A stretch of 23,933 nt of DNA from DYGX01 sp035325905 (GCA_035325905.1 DAOKYY010000054.1:1-23933), one strand, 5' to 3'. Shown: positions 15,440 to 22,682, counted from the first letter of the stretch. A program made the numbers and translations. The notes: generated by a model not told the origin, from the sequence alone.

Positions 15440-18010
15440 TTACGATTGCGGTGTTGGCGCGGGAGTGGCGAGCGGGATATACACCGGCTCCAGCGCCAGC
15501 ATCACGTCGGCAGCCTGCTCGACGCTGGCGCGCTCCCACAGCACGGTGTGATATTTGACGAACCGCCACGGATCGACCATGTCGCGGTAGTGGCTGCTGG
15601 CGAGGTGGTTGCTCTGCCCGGTCGTCAGGATCGCGCGGCTGCTTTCGAGCGACGCCAGGTCGAGGATCAGGCGCGCGGCGGGGGCGCTCAGCACGCGCGC
15701 GCGGGCGCGGCCTTCGGCGGCGCTGCGCGTCGTGTTGATCGAATCGCCCGTTCCCCCGACCGGCAGCGGCCCGACGACGAACTGCTCGCCGAGCAGCCCC
15801 GCGCCGGTGCTGCCCGCGATCGTGTGCCCGGCGACGCCCGCGCTGAAGGTCGCGGTGTGCAGATGGCCCCATTTCCAGGCGTCGCGGTTCGCCCCCTGCG
15901 CCTGCGTCAGATCGACGATCGCCTGTTCCAGCGCGCGGCGCAGAATCGCGTCACGGCGCTCGACCACGAAACGCGTCTGCACGTCGTCCCACCACGGGTG
16001 GCTTGGGGCGTCGAGCAGCGCCAGCAGCCCCTGGCGGACCCTGAAGCAGTCGCACGGGGGCGCGCCTAATTCGTCGGCGTAGGTGTACTCCGCCAGCCGC
16101 AGCCAGAATGCGCCGAACAGCGCCGCCTGCGGGCTGTCGAGCGTGAAGCGCGCGTCCCACTCGCCCAGCCAGGCGACCATCTCGCCCAGCCTGCCCTCGG
16201 CGGGCAGCGCCGCCCGCACGACCGGCAGCGCCGCCGCCGCGCTGGGGCTGAAATCACCGGCCTGAATGTCGGCGAAGGTGTCGCCGGTGTGGGCGCGATG
16301 CTCCTGCAAGCGGGCGGTGATCTGCGCGGCGCGCGCGCCCGGCGCGGCGAGCGAAGTCAGCGCCGGGGCGTCGGGATGGTGAGGCGGCACAATCGCGTTG
16401 TTCGCGGCGACGATCAGGCCGGTGGGCGGGTTGGCGAGGGCGGGCAGCCGCTCGACCGGCAGCAGGCCGCGCCACGCAGCGGCCTCGCCTTCCACCGGGA
16501 CCGGCGCCAGCCCGCTATGCCCTGGCGCGCGGACCGGCACCCGCCCGGCAAGCTGGTAGCCGATCGTGCCGTCCACGTCCGCGTACAGCGCGTTCTGCGC
16601 GGCGAAGGTCCACTGGCTCAGCGCGGCGCGCGCCTCGTCCCACGTCTGCGCGCGGTTGAGCCGAAACAGCGCGATCAGCGGGTCGGCGGGCGCGTCGTAG
16701 GCGGTCCACCGCACGACCAGCGCCTGGTCGCGCTCCAGCAGCGGGGATGTCGCCGCGATGACCGGCCCCAGGTGCGTGCTGGCGACGGTGAAGGTCTGCG
16801 GCCCGTCCGCGCCGTTGATCGCCAGTATCTCCTCGCGCACGGCCATGTCGCGCCAGCCGCCTTCCCAGGCGTATTGCAGCGCGTTGTCCGGGTTCAGACG
16901 CACCACGAACAAATCTTGCTCGTCGATCCACGCGCCGTTCAATGCCCAGGCGGCGCGCCCGTTGTGCCCGCTGAACACCCCCGGCACGCCCGGCACGCTT
17001 AGCCCGGCGAGGTTGTACGGGCACAGCTCCGGCGTCTCGATGCAGTACAGCCCGACCTCGTACCAGGGCGACGGCATCTCCAGCACCTGACCCGGCGCGG
17101 TGGCGATCAACGGGCTGCCGCTCGCGGTCCGCGCGCCGGAGACGACCCAGGCGGTCCCTTCCGGCATCTCGCGCGGGCCAAGCAGGTCGAACCCGGCCAG
17201 CACTTCCGCCAGCGGCAGGCGCGAGAAATCGGCGGGCGGGGTTGCGTCGCTCGCCGGGGCGTCGGCGGGCGGCGACTCGGCGGGCAATCCGAGGTCGGCG
17301 GCGCGCAGGATCGTGGTCGCGCCGTCCGGCAGCGCCGGGCTGTAATACGCCAGCATGGCCTCGTCCACGCGCGTCAGCGCCTGGGCGCGCATGATCTCCT
17401 GCGCCACGTTCCCGCTCTGTCGCCACTGGTAGGCTAGCAGCCACGCCAGCGAGTCGAGCGGCGACCACGGCTCCAGCGGGATGTCGTCCATGCGCAGGTC
17501 GAGCAGGGTGTATTCGACCGCCAGATCGCCGGGCGAGCGCCCCTCGATATAGGCGTTGACCCCGGCGGCGTAGGCGTGCAGCACGGCGCGCGTCTCGAAG
17601 GTCGAGGCGTTGTAGTTGGCGATGGCGGTCTGCTCCCAGCCGAGCGTGCGCGCCAGCCGGTCGGTCGCCTGGATCGCGTCGTCCTCGCCGAACAGCGCGC
17701 TGAGCGTGCCGCGCCCGATCCGGCGGCTGAGGTCCATCTGCCACCAGCGGTCCTGCGCGTGGACGTAGCCCTGCGCGAAGAACAGGTCATACGGGTTGGC
17801 GGCGTAGGCGTGCGGCACGCCCCAGCTGTCGCGGTAGATCGTGATCGCGTCCTGCATCCCCTGCACGACCAGCTCGCCTTCCTGCTTGGGCAGCGGGCGG
17901 CGGACGGTGTAGTAGGCCAGGGCGGTAGCGAGGGCGGCGGTGCCGATCAGGATGACCAGGGCCAGGATCGAGACGTTACGGAGTCTGCGCATGGCGGGTG
18001 GTTGTACCAT
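15440..18010 (-). CDS. Penicillin acylase (penicillin amidase) family protein, membrane-anchored, atypical nucleophile site
   Basis: This 856-residue Ntn-hydrolase family protein would be an amidase acting outside the cytoplasm on penicillins, acyl-homoserine lactones or other N-acyl compounds. It has one N-terminal hydrophobic segment (about 14-34), serving as anchor or signal. The alpha-chain region includes ITIYRDSWGVPHAYAANPYDLFFAQGYVHAQDRWWQMDLSRR. The beta-chain region includes WVVSGARTASGSPLIAT, PGVFSGHNGRAAWALNGAW and the downstream DLTQAQGANRDAWKWG. Normally the beta chain begins with Ser-Asn at the sequence G-S-N-x-W. Here residues 284-288 read E-G-T-A-W, so the serine position is Gly285 or, with a one-residue shift, Thr286. 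Activity and self-processing are therefore uncertain. Length matches the family. The start at 18010 or at the second Met (17992) is open, as neither has a clear ribosome site. Confidence 0.88.
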   Translation of the reverse strand: MVQPPAMRRLRNVSILALVILIGTAALATALAYYTVRRPLPKQEGELVVQGMQDAITIYRDSWGVPHAYAANPYDLFFAQGYVHAQDRWWQMDLSRRIGRGTLSALFGEDDAIQATDRLARTLGWEQTAIANYNASTFETRAVLHAYAAGVNAYIEGRSPGDLAVEYTLLDLRMDDIPLEPWSPLDSLAWLLAYQWRQSGNVAQEIMRAQALTRVDEAMLAYYSPALPDGATTILRAADLGLPAESPPADAPASDATPPADFSRLPLAEVLAGFDLLGPREMPEGTAWVVSGARTASGSPLIATAPGQVLEMPSPWYEVGLYCIETPELCPYNLAGLSVPGVPGVFSGHNGRAAWALNGAWIDEQDLFVVRLNPDNALQYAWEGGWRDMAVREEILAINGADGPQTFTVASTHLGPVIAATSPLLERDQALVVRWTAYDAPADPLIALFRLNRAQTWDEARAALSQWTFAAQNALYADVDGTIGYQLAGRVPVRAPGHSGLAPVPVEGEAAAWRGLLPVERLPALANPPTGLIVAANNAIVPPHHPDAPALTSLAAPGARAAQITARLQEHRAHTGDTFADIQAGDFSPSAAAALPVVRAALPAEGRLGEMVAWLGEWDARFTLDSPQAALFGAFWLRLAEYTYADELGAPPCDCFRVRQGLLALLDAPSHPWWDDVQTRFVVERRDAILRRALEQAIVDLTQAQGANRDAWKWGHLHTATFSAGVAGHTIAGSTGAGLLGEQFVVGPLPVGGTGDSINTTRSAAEGRARARVLSAPAARLILDLASLESSRAILTTGQSNHLASSHYRDMVDPWRFVKYHTVLWERASVEQAADVMLALEPVYIPLATPAPTPQS

Positions 18011-18143
18011 GCGGGCGGGCGGGCGGCAACTATGCGGCGGCCTATCTCACTCTGCCCGTTGCTCCAAGTGCGTTAAAAGAAAGAGATCGCGCCGTGAGAC
18101 GTGTTCTGCTCTTGGCCGCTTTTCCCTGTCTTCGCTGTTCCTC

Positions 18144-18158
18144 GCTGTCTTTGACAGC
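18144..18158. repeat. Inverted repeat overlapping the -35 box upstream of HMG-CoA reductase
   Basis: GCTGTC (18144-18149), TTT, and GACAGC (18153-18158) form a perfect 6-bp inverted repeat that covers the TTGACA -35 box. Outer GCTG (18134-18137) and CAGC copies lie almost symmetrically around it. This is a good candidate operator for a dimeric regulator, inferred from position and symmetry. Confidence 0.4.
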
Positions 18159-18180
18159 ATTTGGCAGCGTCCCTGATAGT
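18151..18180 (+). promoter_or_regulatory. Candidate promoter of the mevalonate gene cluster
   Basis: A perfect -35 box TTGACA (18151-18156) is followed after 18 bp by GATAGT (18175-18180), which matches four of six bases of the -10 consensus. Transcription would start near 18187, about 75 bases before the HMG-CoA reductase ATG. Confidence 0.45.
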
Positions 18181-18261
18181 TTTTGAGAGCCATTCGCTGC
18201 TATGCTCTGCGCGGTTTCGCGTGCGCGCCGTCGTGCTGCACGCTCACACAGCAGGGGTCCC

Positions 18262-19566
18262 ATGCCAGAACAGCCCCCATCTTCCTCGCGCCTGTCGGGG
18301 TTCTATCGCCGCCGCCGGGACGAGCGCGCCCGGATCGTCGCGGCCTGGGCCGGTCTGACGCCCGACGAGCAGGCCGCGCTTGAGGGCCGCGCCGGGCTGA
18401 CCGCCGAGCAGGCCGATCACATGATCGAGAACGTGATCGGCGTCTACGCGCTGCCGCTGGGGATCGCGACCAATTTCGTCATCAACGGGCGCGACGTGCT
18501 GGTGCCGATGGTCGTCGAGGAGCCGAGCGTCGTCGCCGGGGTGAGCTTCGCCGCGAAACTCGCGCGCGAGGGCGGCGGCTTCACGACCTCCGCCGACGAC
18601 CCGGTGATGATCGGGCAGATTCAGGTGCTCGACGTGGCCGATCTCGACGCGGCGGCGGCCCGCGTGCTGGACGCGCAGGACGAGCTGCTGGCCGAGGCCG
18701 ACTGCTGCGACCGCGTGATCGTGGACCTGGGCGGCGGGGCGCGCGGGCTGGAAGTCCGTCCCTTCCCGGAGACGCCCGCCGGGCCGATGCTGGTCGTGCA
18801 TCTGCTGTTCGACGTGCGCGACGCGATGGGCGCCAACGCCGTCAACACCACCGTCGAGCGGCTCGCGCCCCGCATTGAGGCGCTGACCGGCGGGCGCGTC
18901 AGCCTGCGCATCCTCAGCAACCTGGCGGACCGGCGCAAAGCGCGCGCGGCGTGCACCATCCCGGCGCGGGCGCTGGCGACCGAGACGATGGCCGGGCCGG
19001 ACGTGGCGCGCGCCATTGTCGAGGCGGCGGTCTTCGCGGCGGTCGATCCCTATCGCGCCGCGACCCACAACAAGGGCGTCATGAACGGCATGGACGCGGT
19101 CGCGATCGCCACCGGCAACGACTGGCGCGCGCTCGAAGCCGGGGCGCACGCCTGGGCTGCCCGCGACGGCCGCTACCGCTCGCTGACGGAGTGGACGCTC
19201 GACGCGGCGGGCGACCTGCGCGGCGCGATCGAGCTGCCGGTCGCGGTTGGAACGGTCGGCGGCGCGACGCGCGTACATCCGGCGGCGCGCGCCGCGCTCA
19301 AGGTGCTGGGCAGCCCCGGCGCGCAGGAGCTGGCGCAGATCATGGCGGCGGTCGGGCTGGCGCAAAATCTCGCCGCGATCCGCGCCCTGGCGACCGAGGG
19401 CATCCAGCGCGGGCACATGAGCCTGCACGCCAAGCAGATCGCGGTCGCGGCGGGCGCATCCGGCGGCGAGGTGCAGGCCATCGCCAATCGCATGGTCGCC
19501 GACGGGCGCATTTCCGCGCAGCGGGCCGAGGCGCTGCTGCGCGAGATACGGCAAAGCAGCGGTTAG
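18262..19566 (+). CDS. mvaA: Hydroxymethylglutaryl-CoA reductase, class II (degradative-type family)
   Basis: This 434-residue soluble enzyme reduces HMG-CoA to mevalonate (or runs in reverse) and would be the third step of the upper mevalonate pathway. Class II landmarks are clear: ENVIGVYALPLGIATNFVIN (56-75), VVEEPSVVA with catalytic E87, DAMGANAVNT (187-196), AATHNKGVMNGMDAV with K271, ATGNDW with D287, GTVGGATRVHP (330-340) and GIQRGHMSLHA with H385. All four catalytic residues (Glu, Lys, Asp, His) are thus in place. I chose ATG 18262, since AGGGG lies just upstream and family similarity begins soon after (LSGFYRRRRDERARIV). The ATG at 18202 would add an Arg-rich leader and lies on a TATGCT box. 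The gene ends one base before the scaffold gap. Related enzymes use NADH or NADPH; the preference is not evident here. Confidence 0.95.
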   Translation: MPEQPPSSSRLSGFYRRRRDERARIVAAWAGLTPDEQAALEGRAGLTAEQADHMIENVIGVYALPLGIATNFVINGRDVLVPMVVEEPSVVAGVSFAAKLAREGGGFTTSADDPVMIGQIQVLDVADLDAAAARVLDAQDELLAEADCCDRVIVDLGGGARGLEVRPFPETPAGPMLVVHLLFDVRDAMGANAVNTTVERLAPRIEALTGGRVSLRILSNLADRRKARAACTIPARALATETMAGPDVARAIVEAAVFAAVDPYRAATHNKGVMNGMDAVAIATGNDWRALEAGAHAWAARDGRYRSLTEWTLDAAGDLRGAIELPVAVGTVGGATRVHPAARAALKVLGSPGAQELAQIMAAVGLAQNLAAIRALATEGIQRGHMSLHAKQIAVAAGASGGEVQAIANRMVADGRISAQRAEALLREIRQSSG

Positions 19567-19567
19567 C

Positions 19568-19667
19568 NNNNNNNNNNNNNNNNNNNNNNNNNNNNNNNNN
19601 NNNNNNNNNNNNNNNNNNNNNNNNNNNNNNNNNNNNNNNNNNNNNNNNNNNNNNNNNNNNNNNNNNN
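19568..19667. other. Scaffold gap of 100 N
   Basis: The sequence is exactly 100 N, a customary placeholder for a join of unknown length. It begins one base after the stop region of HMG-CoA reductase and ends 13 bases before the HMG-CoA synthase start. The true distance, and any gene between, is unknown. Confidence 0.97.
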
Positions 19668-19680
19668 GGAGCAGACACGC

Positions 19681-20769
19681 ATGACGAGTGGTGCAAATCC
19701 TCTGGCAGTGGGACAGTCGGTGCTCAAGCCGGATCGTCCGGTGGGCATCGCCGGCTATGGCGCCTACGTGCCGCAGTTTCGCCTGCCGGCCAGCGAGGTC
19801 GCGCGGGTGTGGACCGGCGGCATAGGTGGCGTGCCGATCAAAGAGAAAGCGGTCGCGGGGCTGGACGAAGACGTGATCACGATGGCGATCGAGGCGGCGC
19901 AGAACGCGCTGGCCCGCGCCGGGATCGATCCGCGCCTGATCCGCGCCGTGTGGGTTGGCAGCGAGAGCCACCCCTACGCCGTCAAGCCGTCCTCGACCAT
20001 CGTGGCCGAGAGCATCGGCGCGGCCCCCAACATCCAGGCGGCGGACTGGGAGTTCGCCTGCAAGGCCGGGTCCGAGGCGATGCAGGCCGGGATCGGCTTC
20101 GTCGGCAGCGGCATGGGCCAGTACGTGCTGGCGATCGGTATGGACACCGCGCAGGGCCGCCCCGGCGACGCGCTCGAATACACGGCGGCGGCGGGCGGCG
20201 CGGCCTTCCTGCTTGGCCCGGCGGCGGAAAGCCTGGCCCTGATCCAGGGTAGCTACAGCTTCGTGACCGACACGCCCGACTTCTGGCGCCGCGCGCACGA
20301 AACCTATCCCAGCCACGGCGACCGCTTCACCGGCGAGCCGGCCTACTTCGAGCACTCGGTCAGCGCCGGGCGCCGCCTGATGGAGATGATGGGCACCACC
20401 GCGCAGGATTATCGCTACGCCGTCTTCCACCAGCCGAACGTCAAGTTCCCGCAGCGCGCGGCGAGCCTGCTCGGCTTCGCGGCGGAGCAGATCGAGCCGG
20501 GGCTGCTGTCGGGCGTGGTCGGCAACGTCTACGCCGGGTCGTCGCTGCTCGGCCTGACCGCGACGCTCGACGTGGCCGAGCCGGGCGACCGGATTCTGAT
20601 GGTCAGCTACGGCAGCGGCGCCGGGTCGGATGCCTTCGACCTGCTGGTGACTGAGCATATCGCCGCGCGCCGCGACAAAGCCCCGCGCACGCAGGCGTAT
20701 GTCGCGCGCCGGGTCGAGATCGACTACGCGCTGTATGCGCGCTATCGCGGCAAGCTGCGCGTCGATTAG
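19681..20769 (+). CDS. mvaS: Hydroxymethylglutaryl-CoA synthase, archaeal type
   Basis: This 362-residue thiolase-fold enzyme condenses acetyl-CoA with acetoacetyl-CoA to give HMG-CoA. The archaeal-type family is recognised by VGIAGYGAYVPQFRLPASEV (21-40), then WVGSESHPYAVKP with general base E95, the nucleophile motif WEFACKAGSEAMQ with C127, and VFHQPNVKFPQRA with H250. NVYAGSSLLGL and MVSYGSGAGSDAF complete the fold. The catalytic triad Glu-Cys-His is intact. GGAG lies 10 bp before the ATG at 19681. A start about 15-20 codons later (GTG 19741) would fit the usual family length better, and the frame is open into the gap, so the exact start is unsure. In archaea this enzyme forms a complex with a thiolase and a DUF35 protein; here the thiolase-family gene follows directly, but no DUF35 gene is seen. 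Confidence 0.93.
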   Translation: MTSGANPLAVGQSVLKPDRPVGIAGYGAYVPQFRLPASEVARVWTGGIGGVPIKEKAVAGLDEDVITMAIEAAQNALARAGIDPRLIRAVWVGSESHPYAVKPSSTIVAESIGAAPNIQAADWEFACKAGSEAMQAGIGFVGSGMGQYVLAIGMDTAQGRPGDALEYTAAAGGAAFLLGPAAESLALIQGSYSFVTDTPDFWRRAHETYPSHGDRFTGEPAYFEHSVSAGRRLMEMMGTTAQDYRYAVFHQPNVKFPQRAASLLGFAAEQIEPGLLSGVVGNVYAGSSLLGLTATLDVAEPGDRILMVSYGSGAGSDAFDLLVTEHIAARRDKAPRTQAYVARRVEIDYALYARYRGKLRVD

Positions 20770-20799
20770 ATGCCGCGCATAACGGAGACGAGACACACG

Positions 20800-21957
20800 A
20801 TGCGAGACGTAGCGATTATCGGAATCGGGCAGACGCCCGTGGGCGAGCATTGGGAGCTGGGCCTGCGCCAGCTGGCGCTCGACGCGCTGCAAGCCGCGCT
20901 CAAGGACGCCGGGATCGAGCGGGTGGACGCGCTGATCGTGGCGAACGCGCTGGGCGGCAACCTCAGCGCGCAGAACCACCTCGGCGCGCTGGTGGCCGAC
21001 TACGCCGGGATGCCGGGCGTCGAGGCGCTGCGCGTCGAGGCGGCGGACGCGTCCGGCGGGCTGGCGCTGCGCCAGGGCGCGCTGATGGTCGCGGGCGGCG
21101 CGGCGGAGACCGTCCTGGTGCTCGGCGTCGAGAAGGCGACCGACCGCACCGGCAGCGAGCGTGACACCGCGCTGGCGACCGCGCTCGACGCCGACTACGA
21201 GGCCGGGCCGGGCGCGACCCCCGCGGCGCTGGCCGCGCTGCTGATGCGCCGTTACATGCACGAGCACGGCGTCACCCTCGATCAGTTCGAGGGCTTCTCG
21301 ATCAACGCCCACGCCAACGGCGCGACCAACCCCTTCGCCATGTACCGCAACAAGCTGCGGCCCGGCGCGTTTTCGAAGGCCCCGGTCGTGGCGGACCCGG
21401 TCAACCTGTTCGACAGCGCGCCGGAAGGCGACGGCGCGGCGGCGATCATCCTCACGACCGCCGAGCGCGCGCTGGACAGCGTCCCGCGCCCGGTGCTGGT
21501 GCGCGGTAGCGCAGCGGCGACCGATACGCTGGCGCTGCACAACCGGCGCGACCTGTTGTTCTTGCAGGCGGCGAACCTGGCGGCGGGCCGCGCCTACGCG
21601 CAGGCCGGGGTCGGACCCGACGCGATCGACCTGGCCGAGCTGCACGACAGCTACACCGTGCTGGCCGCGCTCCAGCTGGAGGCGGCGGGCTTCGCGGCGC
21701 GCGGCGAGGGCTGGACGCTGGCCGCCGAGGGCGCGCTGGGCCGCGACGGTCGCCTGCCGATCAGCACCTTCGGCGGCCTGAAGGCGCGCGGCAACCCGCT
21801 TGGCGCGACCGGCGTTTATCAGGCGGTCGAGATTGTGCGCCAGCTGCGCGGCGACGCGGGCGAGAATCAGGTGCCAGAGGCGCGCTATGCCCTGGCGCTC
21901 AACCTGGGCGGGCTGGGCGGCACCGCCGTCGCGCACCTCTTCGAGCGCGCCGAATAG
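20800..21957 (+). CDS. Thiolase-family protein (archaeal acetyl-CoA acetyltransferase / SCP-x type) lacking canonical catalytic residues
   Basis: This 385-residue protein has the whole thiolase fold in the archaeal/SCP-x layout. It begins MRDVAIIGIGQTPVGEHWELG. VLGVEKATDR (107-116) and AELHDSYTVLAALQLEAAGF (279-298) follow, then FGGLKARGNPLGATGVYQ (324-341) and NLGGLGGTAVAHLF. In active relatives the nucleophile is Cys in E-A-A-C-A/S-S-G; here residue 83 is Asp (EAADASGG). The GHP histidine is Asn332 (GNP). H282-D283 of the HD motif is kept. So it may be a non-catalytic partner of HMG-CoA synthase, or a different lyase, rather than the acetoacetyl-CoA-forming thiolase that its position suggests. 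ATG 20800 fits the family start best; an ATG at 20770 directly after the synthase stop would add ten residues. Confidence 0.85.
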   Translation: MRDVAIIGIGQTPVGEHWELGLRQLALDALQAALKDAGIERVDALIVANALGGNLSAQNHLGALVADYAGMPGVEALRVEAADASGGLALRQGALMVAGGAAETVLVLGVEKATDRTGSERDTALATALDADYEAGPGATPAALAALLMRRYMHEHGVTLDQFEGFSINAHANGATNPFAMYRNKLRPGAFSKAPVVADPVNLFDSAPEGDGAAAIILTTAERALDSVPRPVLVRGSAAATDTLALHNRRDLLFLQAANLAAGRAYAQAGVGPDAIDLAELHDSYTVLAALQLEAAGFAARGEGWTLAAEGALGRDGRLPISTFGGLKARGNPLGATGVYQAVEIVRQLRGDAGENQVPEARYALALNLGGLGGTAVAHLFERAE

Positions 21958-21981
21958 CCCTGACACGCGCCGCGCCGCAAG

Positions 21982-22010
21982 TTGGCAGGCGCGCCAGGAC
22001 GCATCATAAT
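21982..22010 (+). promoter_or_regulatory. Promoter of the GlsB-like gene
   Basis: TTGGCA (21982-21987) and CATAAT (22005-22010) are 17 bp apart, a near-ideal housekeeping promoter. The predicted start near 22017 leaves a leader of about 45 bases to the ATG at 22061. Confidence 0.65.
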
Positions 22011-22060
22011 CTCCACAGGCTTCATTTCTGGGGGGACCACCGCAAGGTGAGGAGAGGACC

Positions 22061-22390
22061 ATGACGATTTTTCTGCTTCAGGCAGTGACCGATAAGCCCG
22101 TGACCGTCAGCACGACCGTCGGGCAGATCATCACCTGGATCATTATCGGGCTGGTCGCCGGTCTGTTCGCCAACATCCTGGTGCGCGGGCGCGGCATGAG
22201 CCTGACCGGGCTGATCGTGATCGGCTTGATCGGCTCGTTCATCGGCGGGTTCCTGTTCAGCCTGCTCGACCTGGAGCCGACCGGCATCCTCGGCGGCGAG
22301 CTGGTCATCCGCTGGATCGACGTGGTCGCGGCGTTCTTCGGCGCGCTGATCATCTTCGCGCTGACCAGCGTCTGGTGGCGGCGCTTCTAG
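22061..22390 (+). CDS. GlsB/YeaQ/YmgE family stress-response membrane protein (transglycosylase-associated type)
   Basis: This 109-residue membrane protein has three hydrophobic segments. The first is ITWIIIGLVAGLFANILVRG (about 24-43), followed by a short loop with GRGMSLTG. The second is LIVIGLIGSFIGGFLFSLL (about 51-69), and the third is VVAAFFGALIIFALTSVWW (about 88-106). The glycine-rich helices with GLVAGLFA and GLIGSFIGG are the hallmark of this family, found across bacteria and often induced by stress; its molecular function is not established. The N-terminal 20 residues before the first helix and the insertion EPTGILGGELVIRW make it a little longer than the usual 80-90 residues. The ribosome site GAGGAGAGG and the promoter at 21982 are strong, pointing to a well-expressed single gene. 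A hairpin at 22417-22442 follows. Confidence 0.88.
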   Translation: MTIFLLQAVTDKPVTVSTTVGQIITWIIIGLVAGLFANILVRGRGMSLTGLIVIGLIGSFIGGFLFSLLDLEPTGILGGELVIRWIDVVAAFFGALIIFALTSVWWRRF

Positions 22391-22575
22391 GCGCGACGCA
22401 ACATCATCGGCACATGCGCGGCGGGCACCTCGGCCCGCCGCGTGATTCTCCTGGACCCTACAGCGTGACCTGGTGGGGCGGGATGCGGCTCACGTCCAGA
22501 ATCGCCCGCGAACAGCGCGGTGAGCGGCCCCGGCGCGGCGTAGCAGACCAGCGGATCGAGCGAGCGGTCGATCAT
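22387..22575 (-). pseudogene. Short or broken gene with strong promoter and ribosome site
   Basis: From the ATG at 22575 the frame reads MIDRSLDPLVCYAAPGPLTA and stays open for 62 codons, but it runs through a hairpin and into the stop codon of the convergent GlsB-like gene. A one-base shift near 22507 would give instead LDVSRIPPHQVTL and a stop at 22458-22460, just before the hairpin, which looks like a natural gene end. The upstream signals are excellent: AGGAGG (22581-22586) 5 bp before the ATG and a TTGACT-N18-TATAAT promoter. The N-terminus (DPL.CYAAPGPLT) reminds me loosely of transglutaminase-like proteins, a weak recollection. I infer a remnant with an internal deletion or frameshift, or a sequencing error; a genuine 62-residue protein is less likely. 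Confidence 0.4.
22417..22442. terminator. Bidirectional terminator hairpin
   Basis: A perfect 10-bp stem (CGCGGCGGGC pairing with GCCCGCCGCG) closes a 6-base loop, 27 bp after the GlsB-like stop and just below the minus-strand reading frame. There is no clear T-run on either side. Its place between convergent transcripts supports a terminator. Confidence 0.5.
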
Positions 22576-22628
22576 GCGTGCCTCCTGGCCGGGCCAATCG
22601 CGCGGTGCGAGTTAGAACGTATGTGCTA

Positions 22629-22658
22629 ATTATACGCCGGAATCGCTGGCCCAGTCAA
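22629..22658 (-). promoter_or_regulatory. Strong minus-strand promoter
   Basis: On the minus strand TTGACT (22653-22658) is followed after 18 bp by a perfect TATAAT (22629-22634). This is the best consensus match in the window. It points towards the short reading frame at 22575, with a leader of about 45 bases, and not towards the hydrolase gene, which ends at 22683. Confidence 0.65.
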
Positions 22659-22682
22659 GCGCCGTGCGTTAGATTTCACAAA

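Larger units (their letters stand above)
18011..18261. promoter_or_regulatory. Divergent control region between the penicillin-acylase-like gene and HMG-CoA reductase
   Basis: This 251-bp spacer is less GC-rich than the flanking genes. It holds a plus-strand promoter candidate and an inverted repeat (given as separate entries). A TATGCT hexamer lies at 18201-18206 without a matching -35. I found no clear promoter for the minus-strand gene. Confidence 0.4.

Noticed and set aside
18202..18261. Longer N-terminus for HMG-CoA reductase from ATG 18202
   Set aside because: It adds an Arg-rich leader not seen in the family and starts within a TATGCT hexamer. ATG 18262 has an AGGGG ribosome site.
18244..22062. 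A very long minus-strand open frame (1272 codons) across the mevalonate genes
   Set aside because: It includes the N gap, is antisense to three well-recognised enzymes, and has the Arg/Ala/Gln/His-rich composition of GC-driven shadow frames.
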